A stretch of 64,000 bases of DNA from Rhizophagus clarus (GCA_015698045.1 BLAL01000040.1:1094501-1158500); one strand, 5' to 3'; shown: positions 25,400 through 37,490, numbered from the stretch's first letter. The notes: a model not told the origin generated them from the letters alone. Program-made: numbers and translations.

Positions 25400-26263
25400 C
25401 AGTCAACTCTCTCTATAGTTACACATTTAGGACAGTTTATATTTGGTGACTATGATGAAATGTGACTATAAGCAATAAAATCTTACAATTAAATCAGTAA
25501 TTTTGGCTAGAATTATAAATTGTAATAATTTTAGTTAAATATTCACATCATAGTAATTTCATCAATTTTATTCCAATTATTATGAATTTATAGCCATTAG
25601 ATTTCTCTTGATGAGACGATTCCAATAAGCCTAAGATCATTAAAATCTGATCACTAGAACCCGTAATAATTAAAATACAGTCAAAATATTTAATGTTACG
25701 TGAATTTTACATATAAAAAATACCGATCTGGACTTTAAAATCGAATTTCTTGGTCAATATTAATCCAATCATTATAAAATTATTATCATTAGCTTCCTCT
25801 CATAAGACGATTCTAATAAGCCTAAGATCATTAAAATCTGATTACTAGAACCCCATAGTAATTAAAATACAGTCAAAATATTTAATATTACACAAATTTT
25901 ACATATAAAAAATGCTGATCTGGACTTTAAAATCGAATTTCTCAGTCAATATTAATCCAATCATTATAAAATTACTACCATCTGATTCCTTTCAATGAGA
26001 TGAACCTAATAAACTAAAGATCATTGAAAATCTGATCATTAGATCATAGAATAATTATATTTTAATAAATATCTTTTTATAATCACATATATATAAAATT
26101 TTTTAAAAAAGATGTGATAGTGACTATAGGTAGTTTGTGACTATAGGTAGTTTGTGACTATAAATGATACTAGTTTTTATATATGAAAATTTGGGACACT
26201 CAACTAAGATGACTATATAGGTAATGTGACTATAACAGAGGTGACTATAAAGGGAGTTGACTG
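25400..26263. mobile_element. Tc1/mariner-pogo-type non-autonomous element with internal 190-bp repeats
   Basis: The ends are inverted repeats, CAGTCAACTCTCTCTATAGT at the left and CAGTCAACTCCCTTTATAGT at the right read on the minus strand. TA lies at both borders (25398-25399, 26264-26265). Inside, a unit containing AAGCCTAAGATCATTAAAAT recurs with a period of 190 bp (about 25628 and 25818), followed by a third degenerate copy near 26010. The motif GTGACTATA is repeated near the right end. No transposase is encoded. Confidence 0.8.
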
Positions 26264-26265
26264 TA

Positions 26266-27528
26266 ATAGTTAAAATTAATTGTGATAATTAGAATTAATT
26301 ATTCAATAATAAACACTAAAATATATAGTATAAAAAATTTGCAATTAGAAAAATCAGTTATTTGCAATAAATTTAAAAATTTTGATTCAATTTTAATTTT
26401 AAATTTTAATCTGAAATCTATAAAAAAAAAAGTTAAAATATATTAGTAAATATTCTTATATAAAAAAAACCAAAATTAGCATCCTTTTTTTTTAAAAAAA
26501 TACTTATTTATTTTCATCTTAATTTTCAATTCAAATTTTACAAAAAAAAAATTAAAAAACATTAATAAAATGTTTATATATAAAAAAATATCTATTTTCT
26601 TTTTTTAAAAAATACTAATTTTATTTTTATTTTTAAATTTATAAAAAAAAAAAGTTTAAGAACACTTGTAATATTCTAAAAAAAAAAAAATAATAATACT
26701 TCTTCTATTTATATTTTAGAGTTATAAACTAAAATTTCAAGTTTAAATACTAATTTCTAAAGAAAAAAAAGATAAAGAAACATTAATAGCATTTTAAAAA
26801 AAAAGAAAAATAATATTTTACTATTACTTATATTTCAGAATTTCAAGTTGAAATTCTAAGTTCAGATATTAGTTTTTTAAGAAAAAGTAAAAGAATATTA
26901 GCAGTATTTTTATAATTATATAATTTAATATTTTAATCTATTTTAAAGTTTAAATAATATTTTTAGTTTAATTAAAATAATTAAAAGTTTTTTTTTAAAA
27001 ATAAAAAAAAATAGTTAACAAATTAAAAAATTCATTTTTTTTTTTAAAAAAAAATTTAATAATAAAAAAAAATAGTTTAAAAAAAAAAATTGTTTGTTTT
27101 TTAAAAATTAACTTAATGATATATAAAAAAACTGTTTACTTAAAAAAAGATAAACAAATAAAATTTAAAGAACTATTAAAAAAAAAAATTATTAATAAAT
27201 AAAATTAAATTAGTAATCATTTAACTGATACCAAAACTTTTGTAATGATTAATATTAAATGCTAATTTATTCACTATTTTTTGCAAGTTGGTTTATAAAT
27301 TAGCTTAAATTTTTTTAAATTAATTAAACTAATTTGTAAATTATTAAGCTATTTTAAATATAATACAGTTTAATTTAATTTAAAAAGCTTAAGCTAACTT
27401 AGTTCATATAAAATTTTAAACAAAATTAAAAACAAAATTAAATTGATGTCATCATAATTAATTTTAATTATTATAATTAAGATCTTTACAATAAAATTGG
27501 GAATATCGCATATAATATAGAAGAAGTC
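26266..27528. other. Extremely A+T-rich spacer
   Basis: No gene. Some 60-base lines hold only three G/C bases (for example 26941-27000). Runs of A and T dominate. Confidence 0.6.
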
Positions 27529-28446
27529 TAGGTCATATTACTGATAATCATTTTACTGACAATCAAATTACTGACAGTAATTATTTTACTGACAATCACT
27601 TGACCGACAGGTATATTTTACTAATAGGTACATATTATTGATAATCATTTTACCAACAATCATTTTACTGACAATTATTTTATAATATTTTACAAACAAT
27701 TCTTTTACTTAAAATTTTCCATTATATTTATTATTATAATAAAATGCATTTTAAATATAAATAATTTTATAAATTTTTATTTATTTTTACAAAAATATAA
27801 GAATTTTTTTCATGATTACTGCGTCTTATTAGGATTCAATCAGGATTTGATACAGAAAAGTAGGAAACAATATATAGATTATTTGATTTTTTCTATAATA
27901 TCTCTTTTAACTATTTTCATTTAAAATATTACATTATTGATAAACAACTGTTTGAAAATTGCATGATTTATGTACATTGTATAACCAATATGAAAATATT
28001 ATGAAAGTTATATTTAAAAGGAAATTTTGCAAATTGCTTTCCAATAAAATCACAATCCCAATGTAGTATGTACATACAGTGGGCGTCAAAATGAATGCAC
28101 CAAAATTTAATAATTATAAAATCACGTGCCTATCGATCAAAATAAACTGAATTAATTTAATATTTTCGAATTAAGTAATATAGGTGTTGATCTTTAAAAT
28201 TATAAATATTACCCCTATTTTGTATTACATAATTTACCGTTATGTAATTTTTTTCTCATAACTATGGTGTGTTTATTTTGCCGTTTTGTAAAAAATGTAA
28301 AAATAAAGCGTAAAAAATTTTTTTTTTTATGTTTTATATTAAAATTTTTACAAAAACACTTTTCCCTACATATGTTCGTTTAAAAAAAAATATTTTTTAT
28401 TAATAACTTTTAAGGCACAATTATCTACTGAACAGAGAGCTCAAGC

Positions 28447-31400
28447 TAGTGTTCCGCACAAATCAAATTAGACCAAATCAGGTTAGATTTGAAATTTGAT
28501 TTGATCAAATCAAATCTGAAAAGTTTGAATTTGGATTTGAATCAAACCATTCAAATCTGATTTGAAATTTGATTTGAATTTGATTTGATTTGATTTAAAT
28601 TTGATTCGATTCAAATCAAATTCAAATTCAAATCAAATCAAATTCATTCAAATAGATTTGTGATTTGGTTTGATTTGTTGAATTTTAAATAAAAAAATGC
28701 GTTTTGCAACGCAATATTAATAAAAAAATGTTGCGAAACGTATTTCTTTAGTGTGTTTAAGGAGGGTTGGACATCATGTGGTTGCAGTAACTACCAATAA
28801 TATTTACGGTAATTACAGGACCCCGAATAATACCAATATAACTCACATACGGGTTTGCGTAGAGTTTATATGAAATTACTTTTTAAACCTACAAATTGAG
28901 TTTGCGTAGATCGGTCAATTTGGGATATTATGTTTGTGTAGAGTTTATAATAGATATACGTGGATTTATTTTTAAAAAATACTAATTTCGGTAAATTAAA
29001 TTACTCGGTATTTACCAAAATTTATTTTATTTTATTTATTTTTTCACTTTTTTTCGGTATTTTATACCAAATTTATTTATTTTTATTATTCTTTTTCGGG
29101 TTTTAATACCCTAATTCCAAAAGTCCGGTCGTGTTTTTCGCCCGGCAACACTACAAAAAATAAAAAAAAAAATAATTAATTTGTTAAAAAAAATACCGAA
29201 AAACACTTCACCCACCCTCCCTTACCTTAATTCCAAAAGTCCGGTCGTGCTTTTCGTCCGGCAACACTACAAAAAATAAAAAAAAAATCAATACTTAATT
29301 AATTAAAAAAAAAACAACGAAACACCTCCCCCAACCCTCCCTTACCTTAATTCCAAAAGTCCGGTCGTGCTTTTCGTCTGGCAACACTACAAAAAAATAA
29401 AAAAAAAAACAATTAATTAGTTAAAAAAAATACCGAAAAACACTTCCCCCACCCTCCCTTACCTTAATTCCAAAAGTCCGGTCATGCTTTTCGTCCGGCA
29501 ACACTACAAAAAAATAAAAAAAAAGGTTAATACTTAATTAATTAAAAAAAAACAACGAAACACCTCCCCCAACCCTCCCTTACCTTAATTCCAAAAGTCT
29601 GGTCGTGCTTTTCGTCTGGCAACACTACAAAAAGTAAAAAAAAAAGTTAATACTTAATTAATTAAAAAAAAAAAAAACAACGAAACACCTCCCCCAACCC
29701 CTCCCTTACCTTAATTACAAAAGTCCGGTCGTGCATTTCGTCCGGCAACACTACAAAAAAATAAAAAAAAATAATTAATTAAATAGTTAAAAAAAACACC
29801 GAAAAACACTTCCCCACCCTCCCTTACCTTAATTCCAAAAGTCCGGTCGTGCTTTTCGTCCGGCAACACTACAAAAAAATAAAAAAAAAAAACAATTAGT
29901 TAAAAAAAATACCGAAAAACACTTCCCCCACCCTCCCTTACCTTAATTCCAAAAGTCCGGTCATGCTTTTCGTCCGGAAACACTACAAAAAAATAAAAAA
30001 AAAGGTTAATACTTAATTAATTAAGAAAAACAACGAAACACCTCCCCCAACCCTCCCTTACCTTAATTCCAAAAGACCAGTCGTGCTTTTCGTCTGGCAA
30101 CACTACAAAAAGTAAAAAAAAAAGTTAATACTTAATTAATTAAAGAAAAAAACAACGAAACACCTCCCCCAACCCCTCCCTTACCTTAATTCCAAAAGTC
30201 CGGTCGTGCTTTTCGTCCGGCAACACTACAAAAAAATAAAAAAAAATAATTAATTAAATAGTTAAAAAAACCACCGAAAAACACTTCCCCACCCTCCCTT
30301 ACCTTAATTCCAAAAGTCCGGTCGTGCTTTTCGTCCGGCAACACTACAAAAAAATAAAAAAAAAACAATTAATTAGTTAAAAAAAATACCGAAAAACACT
30401 TCCCCCACCCTCCCTTACCTTAATTCCAAAAGTCCGGTCGTGCCTTTCGTCCGGCAACACTACAAAAAAATAAAAAAAAAGGTTAATACTTAATTAATTA
30501 AAAAAAAACAACGAAACACCTCCCCCAACCCTCCCTTACCTTAATTCCAAAAGTCCAGTCGTGCTTTTCGTCTGGCAACACTACAAAAAGTAAAAAAAAA
30601 AGTTAATACTTAATTAATTAAAAAAAAACAACGAAACACCTCCCCCAACCCCTCCCTTACCTTAATTCCAAAAGTCCGGTCGTGCATTTCGTCCGGCAAC
30701 ACTACAAAAAAATAAAAAAAAAATAATTAATTAAATAGTTAAAAAAAACACCGAAAAACACTTCACCACCCTCCCTTACCTTAATTCCAAAAGTCCGGTC
30801 GTGCATTTCGTCCGGCAACACTACAAAAAAATAAAAAAAAAATAATTAATTAAATAGTTAAAAAAAACACCGAAAAACACTTCCCCACCCTCCCTTACCT
30901 TAATTCCAAAAGTCCGGTCGTGCTTTTCGTCCGGCAACACTACAAAAAGTAAAAAAAAAGTTAATACTTAAATTAATTAAAAAAAAAACAACGAAACACC
31001 TCCCCCAACCCCTCCCTTACCTTAATTCCAAAAGTCCGGTCGTGCCTTTCGTCCGGCAACACTACAAAAAATAAAAATAAAAAATAATTAATTAATTAGT
31101 TAAAAAAAACACCGAAAAACATTTCTCACCCTCCCTTACCTTAATTCCAAAAGTCCGGTCGTGCTTTTCGTCCGGCAACACTACAAAAAGTAAAAAAAAA
31201 AGTTAATACTTAATTAATTAAAAAAAAAACAACGAAACACCTTCCCCAACCCCTCCCTTACCTTAATTCCAAAAGTCCGGTCGTGCCTTTCGTCCGGCAA
31301 CACTACAAAAATAAACTGATAAATGATTAAAAAAAATGATCGGATATTCGGATTATCTGATTAGATCGGCAAGTCACATGACCCTGCCTTTATACATTAG

Positions 31401-31695
31401 TATTGTTCGGGGTCCTGTAATTACGTTTAACCAGGTCATGTATATTTAATTCGATTTGATTTGGATTTGATTTGGATTTGTCAGATTTGATTCGGATTTG
31501 ATTGAATTAGTTTAAGCTAATTTGAATTTGATTTGAAATCGAATCAAATCTTTTTTTTTTAATTTGGATTTGAACTCAAATCTTGTTTTGAAGTTTGGAT
31601 TTGATTTGCAAATCAAAATTATCAAATCGAATCAAATCAAACTTCAAATCAAATCCGAATTGATTTGATTTGACCAAATCGTTTGCGGAACACTA
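28447..31695. mobile_element. hAT-like non-autonomous element carrying a minisatellite array
   Basis: Both ends read TAGTGTTCCGCA as inverted repeats. GCTCAAGC is present at 28439-28446 and again at 31696-31703, an 8-bp target duplication of hAT type. Both subterminal regions are packed with GATTTG/CAAATC motifs, as expected for transposase-binding sites. The middle (29100-31313) is a tandem array. No transposase is encoded, so mobility would require an enzyme supplied elsewhere. A 718-bp relative without the array is at 37505-38222. Confidence 0.88.
29100..31313. repeat. Minisatellite, 19 copies of a ~120-bp unit with higher-order order
   Basis: Each unit contains CCTTAATTCCAAAAGTCCGG, then a TCGTGCTTTTCGTCCGG core, then an A-rich linker and a C-rich block (CACCCTCCC or CAACCCCTCCC). 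The core recurs at about 29116, 29231, 29350, 29469, 29590, 29714, 29836, 29948, 30068, 30191, 30310, 30424, 30547, 30668, 30786, 30906, 31027, 31146 and 31267. Linkers fall into types: with TACCGAAAAACAC, with GTTAATACTT plus CAACGAAACACC (two subtypes), and with AAATAGTT plus CACCGAAAAAC. These follow the same four-unit order over copies 3-6, 7-10 and 11-14, a higher-order period of about 475-485 bp. Confidence 0.92.
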
Positions 31696-32697
31696 GCTCA
31701 AGCTATTATGATGCTTGAAAAAGGATATTCAACAAGGGAAATTGCCACTAAAGTTGGTTGCAAAAGTCATACAACTATCGTAAGACTAAAAAAGAAGTAT
31801 AAGGAAACAGGTAAAGTTTAAAACAAGCCCTGTCCAGGCCATCCATGTAAGCTGAATGAACGTGATGAACGTAATATTGTAAGAAGCATAATGACAAGAG
31901 AATGTTCCAACGCGGTTCAAATTCAAAAATCATTAAAGGTTAATGATGATATTGAAGTGAGCGCAAGCACAGTATGCAGGGCATTAAAGAGAAATGGTTT
32001 AGCAGCTCGGGTGAAGCGTAAGAAACCGCTATTGTCAAAAAAACACTGTGAGAAACGTTTAAATTTTGCGAAGAGGTATAAAGATTGGACGGTAAGTGAC
32101 TGGAATAAAGTGGTGTGGTCTGACGAGTCAAAATTTCAAATATTTGGCTCAGACGACCACCAATATTGCTGGAAATGCCTAAAAGACCCACTTCAAGACG
32201 CTCATGTGAAACTTACCGTTAAATTTGGAGGTGGTAGTATTTTTGTATGGGGATGTTTCACCTCTTCGGGTGTAGGATACTTGGTAAGAATAGAGGGTGG
32301 ATTGGATGCAGAATTATATTGTAAAATATTGGAAGAAGACCTTATGGGCACTCTTCACTACTATGATTTGGATACTAATGACATTATATTCCAGCAAGAC
32401 AACGACCCAAAACACACTGCAACTCGTACTAAGCAGTGGTTTGAAGACAATGAAATAGAAGTTTTATCATGGCCGCCTCAATCTCCCGACCTTAATCCAA
32501 TAGAGCATCTGTGGAATGATATTGATCGTTGTCTCAGGGCTTTGGATATTGAAATTAGAGGTAAAGACATGTTATGGGAACAAATTTCTAATGTGTGGAA
32601 TGAAACGGCTTTAGAAGCATGTTCTAAGTTAATAGAAACAATGCCAGAACGAATCAATGATGTAATTAAGGCAAAAGGGGGGTATACACAATGGTAA
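31696..32697 (+). pseudogene. Tc1-family transposase, interrupted
   Basis: The longest intact part is 268 residues from the ATG at 31891. It holds a DD34E triad: D78 (WSDESKF), D170 (FQQDNDPKHT) and E205 (SPDLNPIEHLW), with 34 residues between the last two. Upstream in the same frame is the helix-turn-helix segment (EKGYSTREIATKVG), separated by an in-frame TAA at 31819-31821. The very N-terminus (LSTEQRAQA) lies left of the hAT-like insertion at about 28412-28446. Taking out the insertion and one target copy restores frame continuity, so the insertion is a clean disruption. No ATG is visible for the left part. The enzyme would cut and paste DNA at TA sites in the nucleus; this copy should be inactive unless the C-terminal part is made alone. 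Confidence 0.92.
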
Positions 32698-33173
32698 AAA
32701 ATATTTGGATATATTTTTAATTAGATTTAATTTGAATTGTTTTTATTTTTTTAATAAATTCGTAATATACAATAAAGCGGCAAATTAAACACACCAATAT
32801 TTTAATAAAAATCAAGTAATTATAAAAAATCTGGCTTAATAATTATTATTAAAATTAATACAATATAAAGATCATATGACATATTAAATATTTAGTAAAT
32901 ATTACGTTGATACAATTTTAAATGATCGAAAATCATATGATTTAGTAATTTATAAATTTTGGTGCGTTCATTTTGACGCCTACTGTATAATAGGAAATTT
33001 TATTATATAATACACATATGGCATGATATTTCTAACAAAAAAATAATGCAAATAAAAAACTATTTTATCATATAAAAATAAATTTCAATTTTCATCTCTT
33101 TTCTACTACTGCAGTTTTTCTAAATAAACAACTTAATTTGTGAAACTATTTCTTCCACTCGTAATAAAGATAA

Positions 33174-34540
33174 ATTAATATTCATAGATATATTATGCTT
33201 AAAGACAAAAATAGAAAAAATTTATATTACTGGCATTGTGAAAAATATAAAAAATTAAGTTGTTATAGGCATACAACAACTTTATTAATTGAAGACCAGT
33301 ATTATCTTAAAAAGGCTTCAGATCACAATCATGCTGTAGAAGCTAGTAGAGCAGGTATTTTAAAAACTATTAATATTTTAAAAGAATAAGCTCAACAAAC
33401 TAATAACCAACCAGTTCAAGTTATTCAAAAAATAGTAGCCAATAGTTTATAAGAAACATATCCATATCTTCCATCTCATGATGCACTTAGACAATTTATC
33501 AAAAGGATCCATCACATTAATATTCCTACAGAACCACAATCTTTGAAAAGTCTTAATATTCCTGAAATATGAAAAAGACTTTAGATGGATCAAACTTTCT
33601 AATTAGAGATTCAACTATAGGTTATGATAGAATATTAATCTTTACTACAGCAGAAAACCTTAAACAATTAAAAATCTCTCCATTTTGGATTATGGATAGG
33701 ATATTTAAGATAATCCCGACTATATTCAAACAGTTGTACACTATTCATGGATGTATTGGAAATGAAAATTTATGTATTATGCCTCTTGTATATGTATTGA
33801 TGTTCAGCAAATCTGAGGAATGTTATAGGCGAATGTTTCAGGATTTAATTGAGTACAGTGAAGAACAAAATATTGATTTACAGCCACAATTTATTTTGAC
33901 AGATTTTGAAAAGGCTGCTATTAATACCATCCAAGCAGAATTATTTCAAAATATGTAAAATAAAGGATGTTATTTTCATTTGGCTCAAAATGTATATTGT
34001 AAAATACAGCATTCTAACCTTGTCACTTATTATGAAACTAATGAAGAATTTAGTCTTTTAATTTGGCATATACCTGCATTAGTTTTTTACCTTTTAATAA
34101 AATCTTCTCTGCATTTAATAAATTAAAAGAAAATATGCCAGTGGAAGCTAATGAGATAATGGATTGGTTTGAAAATTATTATATAACATAGATTAAGAAG
34201 AAGTGAAAATATAGTTAGACATCCACCATTATTTTCACCTTTATTATGGTCAGTAACTAATAATATTAAACATGCATTTCCTAGAACCCAAAATTCTGTA
34301 AAAGCATGGCATAGAAGGTGGAAAATATTGGTAAGTAGCTCATATATAGGCATGTTTAAAATTATAAAAAAATCCAAAAAGAGCAAAATCAAATTAAAAT
34401 GAATATAGAATTAATTTTAAGAGGTATACCAAGACCTTTACAAAAAAAAAGGATTGTGAACATGAAATTAGAATTCAAAATGTATATAATGACCAAAATA
34501 ATAGGTTACTTATAAAATATTTTCAAGGTATTGCACATAA
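33174..34540 (+). pseudogene. Decayed FLYWCH-MULE transposase
   Basis: The frame at 33174-33389 gives a FLYWCH-type zinc finger: W-x-C (YYWHC), a second Cys (SCYRHTTT) and an H-x-H (DHNHAVE). After stops and a frameshift near 33569, a 129-residue frame (33569-33958) gives the MULE catalytic core: aspartate in FWIMDRIFKIIP, the QLYTIHG motif, and a second aspartate in FILTDFEKAAI. Beyond a TAA at 33956-33958 the frame continues GCYFHLAQN. Further, frameshifted, PRTQNSVKAWHRRW and SSYIGMFKIIKK resemble MULE C-terminal motifs. At least four nonsense or frameshift lesions make it inactive. It is the coding part of the 27.5-34.9 kb element. Confidence 0.8.
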
Positions 34541-35009
34541 TATTTTACTTTAATAAAACTAAAATTGTTTGATCTTTTAAAAAATAGCCTTATTTTCTTA
34601 TTTGTATTGTGCTTAAAATAATGTTATCAAACAAATTTTATTAAATAAAAGATTTAGATGGAAAACTAATTGAAAATTAATATTAATATTTGTTTTTTAA
34701 TTTTGGTAATATTACAATATATTAATAAAATTCATATATCATTTATTAAATATATAATAAATAGTAAAAAAAAATAATATTTATTGGTAAAATGATTGTT
34801 GATAAAACGTACATGTCAGTAAAATGATTGTTAATAAGATGATTGTCAGTAAAATGTACCTGTTGGTAAGATAATTATTAGTCAAATAATTGTCAGTAAT
34901 TTGATTGTCAGTAATTTAAATGGGTCCCTATAAAAGTGATATTTTATTTGTATTCTCTCTTTATTTAATAAATATAGCTGTACTTTTAATACCTTAAAAA
35001 AAAAAATGA

Positions 35010-35154
35010 CTTTACAATAAAAAGGTATAAAACTCAAAAAAAATTTTAAATTTACTTTATATACTAATTATGTTTTTTATACCAAAATAAGTATAAATTT
35101 AATATTAATTAAATTTTTATTTTTTTTTAAGTTTCGTACTTTTCTATTGTAAAG
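35010..35154. mobile_element. Small MITE-like inverted repeat
   Basis: It begins CTTTACAATAAAAAGGTATA and ends with the near reverse complement (GTACTTTTCTATTGTAAAG). The arms of about 40 bp continue through A- and T-runs. A third copy of the terminus (ATCTTTACAATAAAA) lies near 27482, left of the MULE. The target duplication was not resolved. Confidence 0.45.
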
Positions 35155-36025
35155 ATCTCAATTAATTTTAACCATTATAATTAATTTTAATATTATAATT
35201 AATTTTAACTATTATAATAGATTTTAACTTATATTTTAATTCTGATTTTTTTGAAATATTTTAATTTTTAATATTTTAATTTTAGTTTTATATATATTTA
35301 TAGGTTTAAAGTAAAAATTATATATAAATTTAAAAATCTTACTATATATTAATAAATTATATTTAAAATAAAGAAAATTATTTAATTTTTTTTTTTTAAA
35401 TTAACTAACTAATAGAATTAAAAATAAAAGTAAAGTAAAAAATTATTAGTAAATCATTATTTTTTTATAATGATCTTTATTAGTAATAAATGGAATCTTA
35501 TTAAAATTTAAAAATTAAAACTTTTTTTTAAAAAAAATGAAGCAGAATAGAATACAATAATAAAAATAAATTAAAGTATAGATACTTCTTAAATCCAAAA
35601 TAATTTTGAATTATAATAATCTAAATATACAAATTCAAATTGATTTACAAATTATATATATAAATTTTATAATTTGTATATTTAAAATTTAAAAATTATA
35701 GCAGTCAAAATATATAAACTAATATGAGATTTACTAAGTAATAACTATAAATTAAAGTATTATTTTATTATTTTATCCTTTAATTAATTTTACTTTAAAA
35801 TTTTATAATACAATAAATCTAAAATTACAATTAGACTTTTATATAATTACATCCTATATAGTTATATTTTTATATATATAAGAATTCAATTTTATTTTTA
35901 CTTAATTAATTACTTTTTATAATCATAATTCAATTATAATTATTATTATCACATAATCATAATATACTTTATATACATATTATTTTTAAATCTTTTTATA
36001 ATTACTATAATTTAAATTAGAAAAA
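35155..36025. other. Extremely A+T-rich spacer with short repeats
   Basis: No gene. A block resembling AATTAATTTTAACTATTATA is repeated three times at about 35163-35230, and an inverted copy lies near 27440-27480. Confidence 0.5.
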
Positions 36026-36033
36026 ATTTTAGC

Positions 36034-37490
36034 TAGGGCTCTGATCGGTTCAGTTCAGTTCAGTTTTTGCAAAAACCGATACCGAACCAAATTGATCAGT
36101 ATTGATTTTTGCAACTACCAAAACTGATCAGTTTCAGTAATCATCAATACCGATACTGGTCAGTAATTACCGAAAACTGAACTGATTTACCGACTGTTTT
36201 TTTAAAAAAAGTTCCAAAGCTTTTTTAATAAACAAACTCGTTTTTTTACACTATATATCTATAAAAATATTTCACAACATTTTTTTATAACATAACAAAA
36301 AAAACGTTGTGAAATGTTTTTTTTAATTAAATATTCTATTAAAATCATTTTCGCAACAATTCTTTAGCATGACAAAAAAATGTTGCGAAGCATTTTTTAT
36401 AATCAAATAATCAATTAAAATCGTTTTCACAACTATTCGTCGACATAACAAAAAAACATTGTGAAACATTTTTTTTAATTAAATAATTTATTAAAAACGT
36501 TTTCGCAATGTTTTATTGACACGGCAAAAAAAATGTTGCAAAACGTTTTTTTAGTTAAATCACTTTAAAAAACATTTTTTTATTGTGAATCATTTTTTTT
36601 TGATTAAATAATCTATTAAAACATCATGATATTTTCATTAATTGACAAAAAAAAACGTTGTAAAACATTTTTTTTAATTAAATAATTTATTAAAAATGTT
36701 TTCGCAACGTTTTATTGACACGACAAAAAAAAACGTTTTAAAATGTTTTTTCTTTAATCAAATAAACAATATAATCGTTTAGCAATAATTTGTAACAAAA
36801 AAAATAATGTGAAACGTTTTTTTTAATTAAATAATTTATTAAAATGTTTTCAAACATTTTATTGATATGGCAAAAAAACGTTGTAAACGTTTTTTTTTTA
36901 ATCAAATCACTTATAAAAAAACGTTTCATAACATTTTTTTATTAAATTAGCAAAAATGACATTTTTTTTCAAATCGCTTATATTAAAATGTTTCGCAATG
37001 CTTTTTTATTAAAATGACAAAAAAAAGTTGTGAAATGTTTTTTTTAATTAAATAATTTATTAAATACATTTTCGCAACGTTTTATTGACACGATAAAAAA
37101 ATGATGCAAAACTTTTATTTTATTTTTTAATCAAATTATAAAAAAACGTTTTCGCAATATTAATTAACATGACAAAAAAATGTCATAAAATGTCTTTTTC
37201 TAATGAATTAGAAGAAAAAAGTCGCAAACTTAAATCATTTAATAAAATGGTTTCGCAACTTTTTATAATTAAATGATGAAAAAAACTGGATTCGTTCATT
37301 ATTTTATCATCATAAATGATTCGGTAAATCAGTTTAGTAAATCGCAAAACTGATACCGAAACTGCAGTTATCGAAACTAATTGGTAAATTTACCAAATGT
37401 TTCAGTTCGATAAATCATAAAACTGAAACTGTTCTAATACTGAAACTGATTGGTATAGTTCGGTAATTACCGAAACTGATCAGAGCCCTA
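36034..37490. mobile_element. hAT-like non-autonomous element, second family (1457 bp)
   Basis: Both ends read TAGGGCTCTGATC (then GG or AG) as inverted repeats. ATTTTAGC is duplicated at 36026-36033 and 37491-37498, an 8-bp hAT-type target duplication. Subterminal regions are dense in AACTGA, CAGTTT and ACCGAAAC motifs in both orientations. The centre is a tandem array without coding capacity. Confidence 0.87.
36225..37300. repeat. Degenerate tandem array of a ~77-bp unit
   Basis: Each unit carries an A-run followed by a CGTTGTGAAA/TGTTGCGAAG motif, a T-run with AATTAAATAATTTATTAAAA, then TTTTCGCAACGTTTTATTGA. The motif recurs at about 36306, 36383, 36456, 36533, 36655, 36733, 36810 and onward, with growing divergence toward the right. 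The whole array lies inside the hAT-like element. Confidence 0.8.

Larger units (their letters stand above)
28077..32985 (+). mobile_element. Tc1-like transposon interrupted by a hAT-like insertion
   Basis: The left end CAGTGGGCGTCAAAATGAAT and the right end (minus strand) CAGTAGGCGTCAAAATGAAC form imperfect inverted repeats of 35 bp or more. TA lies at each border (28075-28076, 32986-32987). Removing the 3249-bp insertion at 28447-31695 and one 8-bp duplication leaves 1652 bp, the usual size of a Tc1 element with a single transposase gene. It sits inside the decayed MULE. Confidence 0.9.
27529..34930 (+). mobile_element. Decayed MULE (Mutator-like) element, host of two nested insertions
   Basis: A left repeat block at about 27539-27690, rich in ATTTTACTGACAATCA, faces an inverted counterpart at about 34785-34922, with TTACTGACAATCAAATTACT in both. 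Between them, outside the nested Tc1 element, lies a decayed FLYWCH plus MULE transposase (33174-34540). Long, internally repetitive terminal inverted repeats are typical of Mutator-like elements. Exact ends and the 9-bp target duplication expected for MULEs could not be fixed. Without the nested elements it would be about 2.5 kb. Confidence 0.65.

Noticed and set aside
30186..30368. 60-codon minus-strand ORF
   Set aside because: Lies wholly inside the minisatellite and is generated by two repeat units.
29100..31313. CRISPR-like regular array
   Set aside because: The units are ~120 bp with repetitive linkers, not short repeats with unique spacers, and the context is a eukaryotic transposon.
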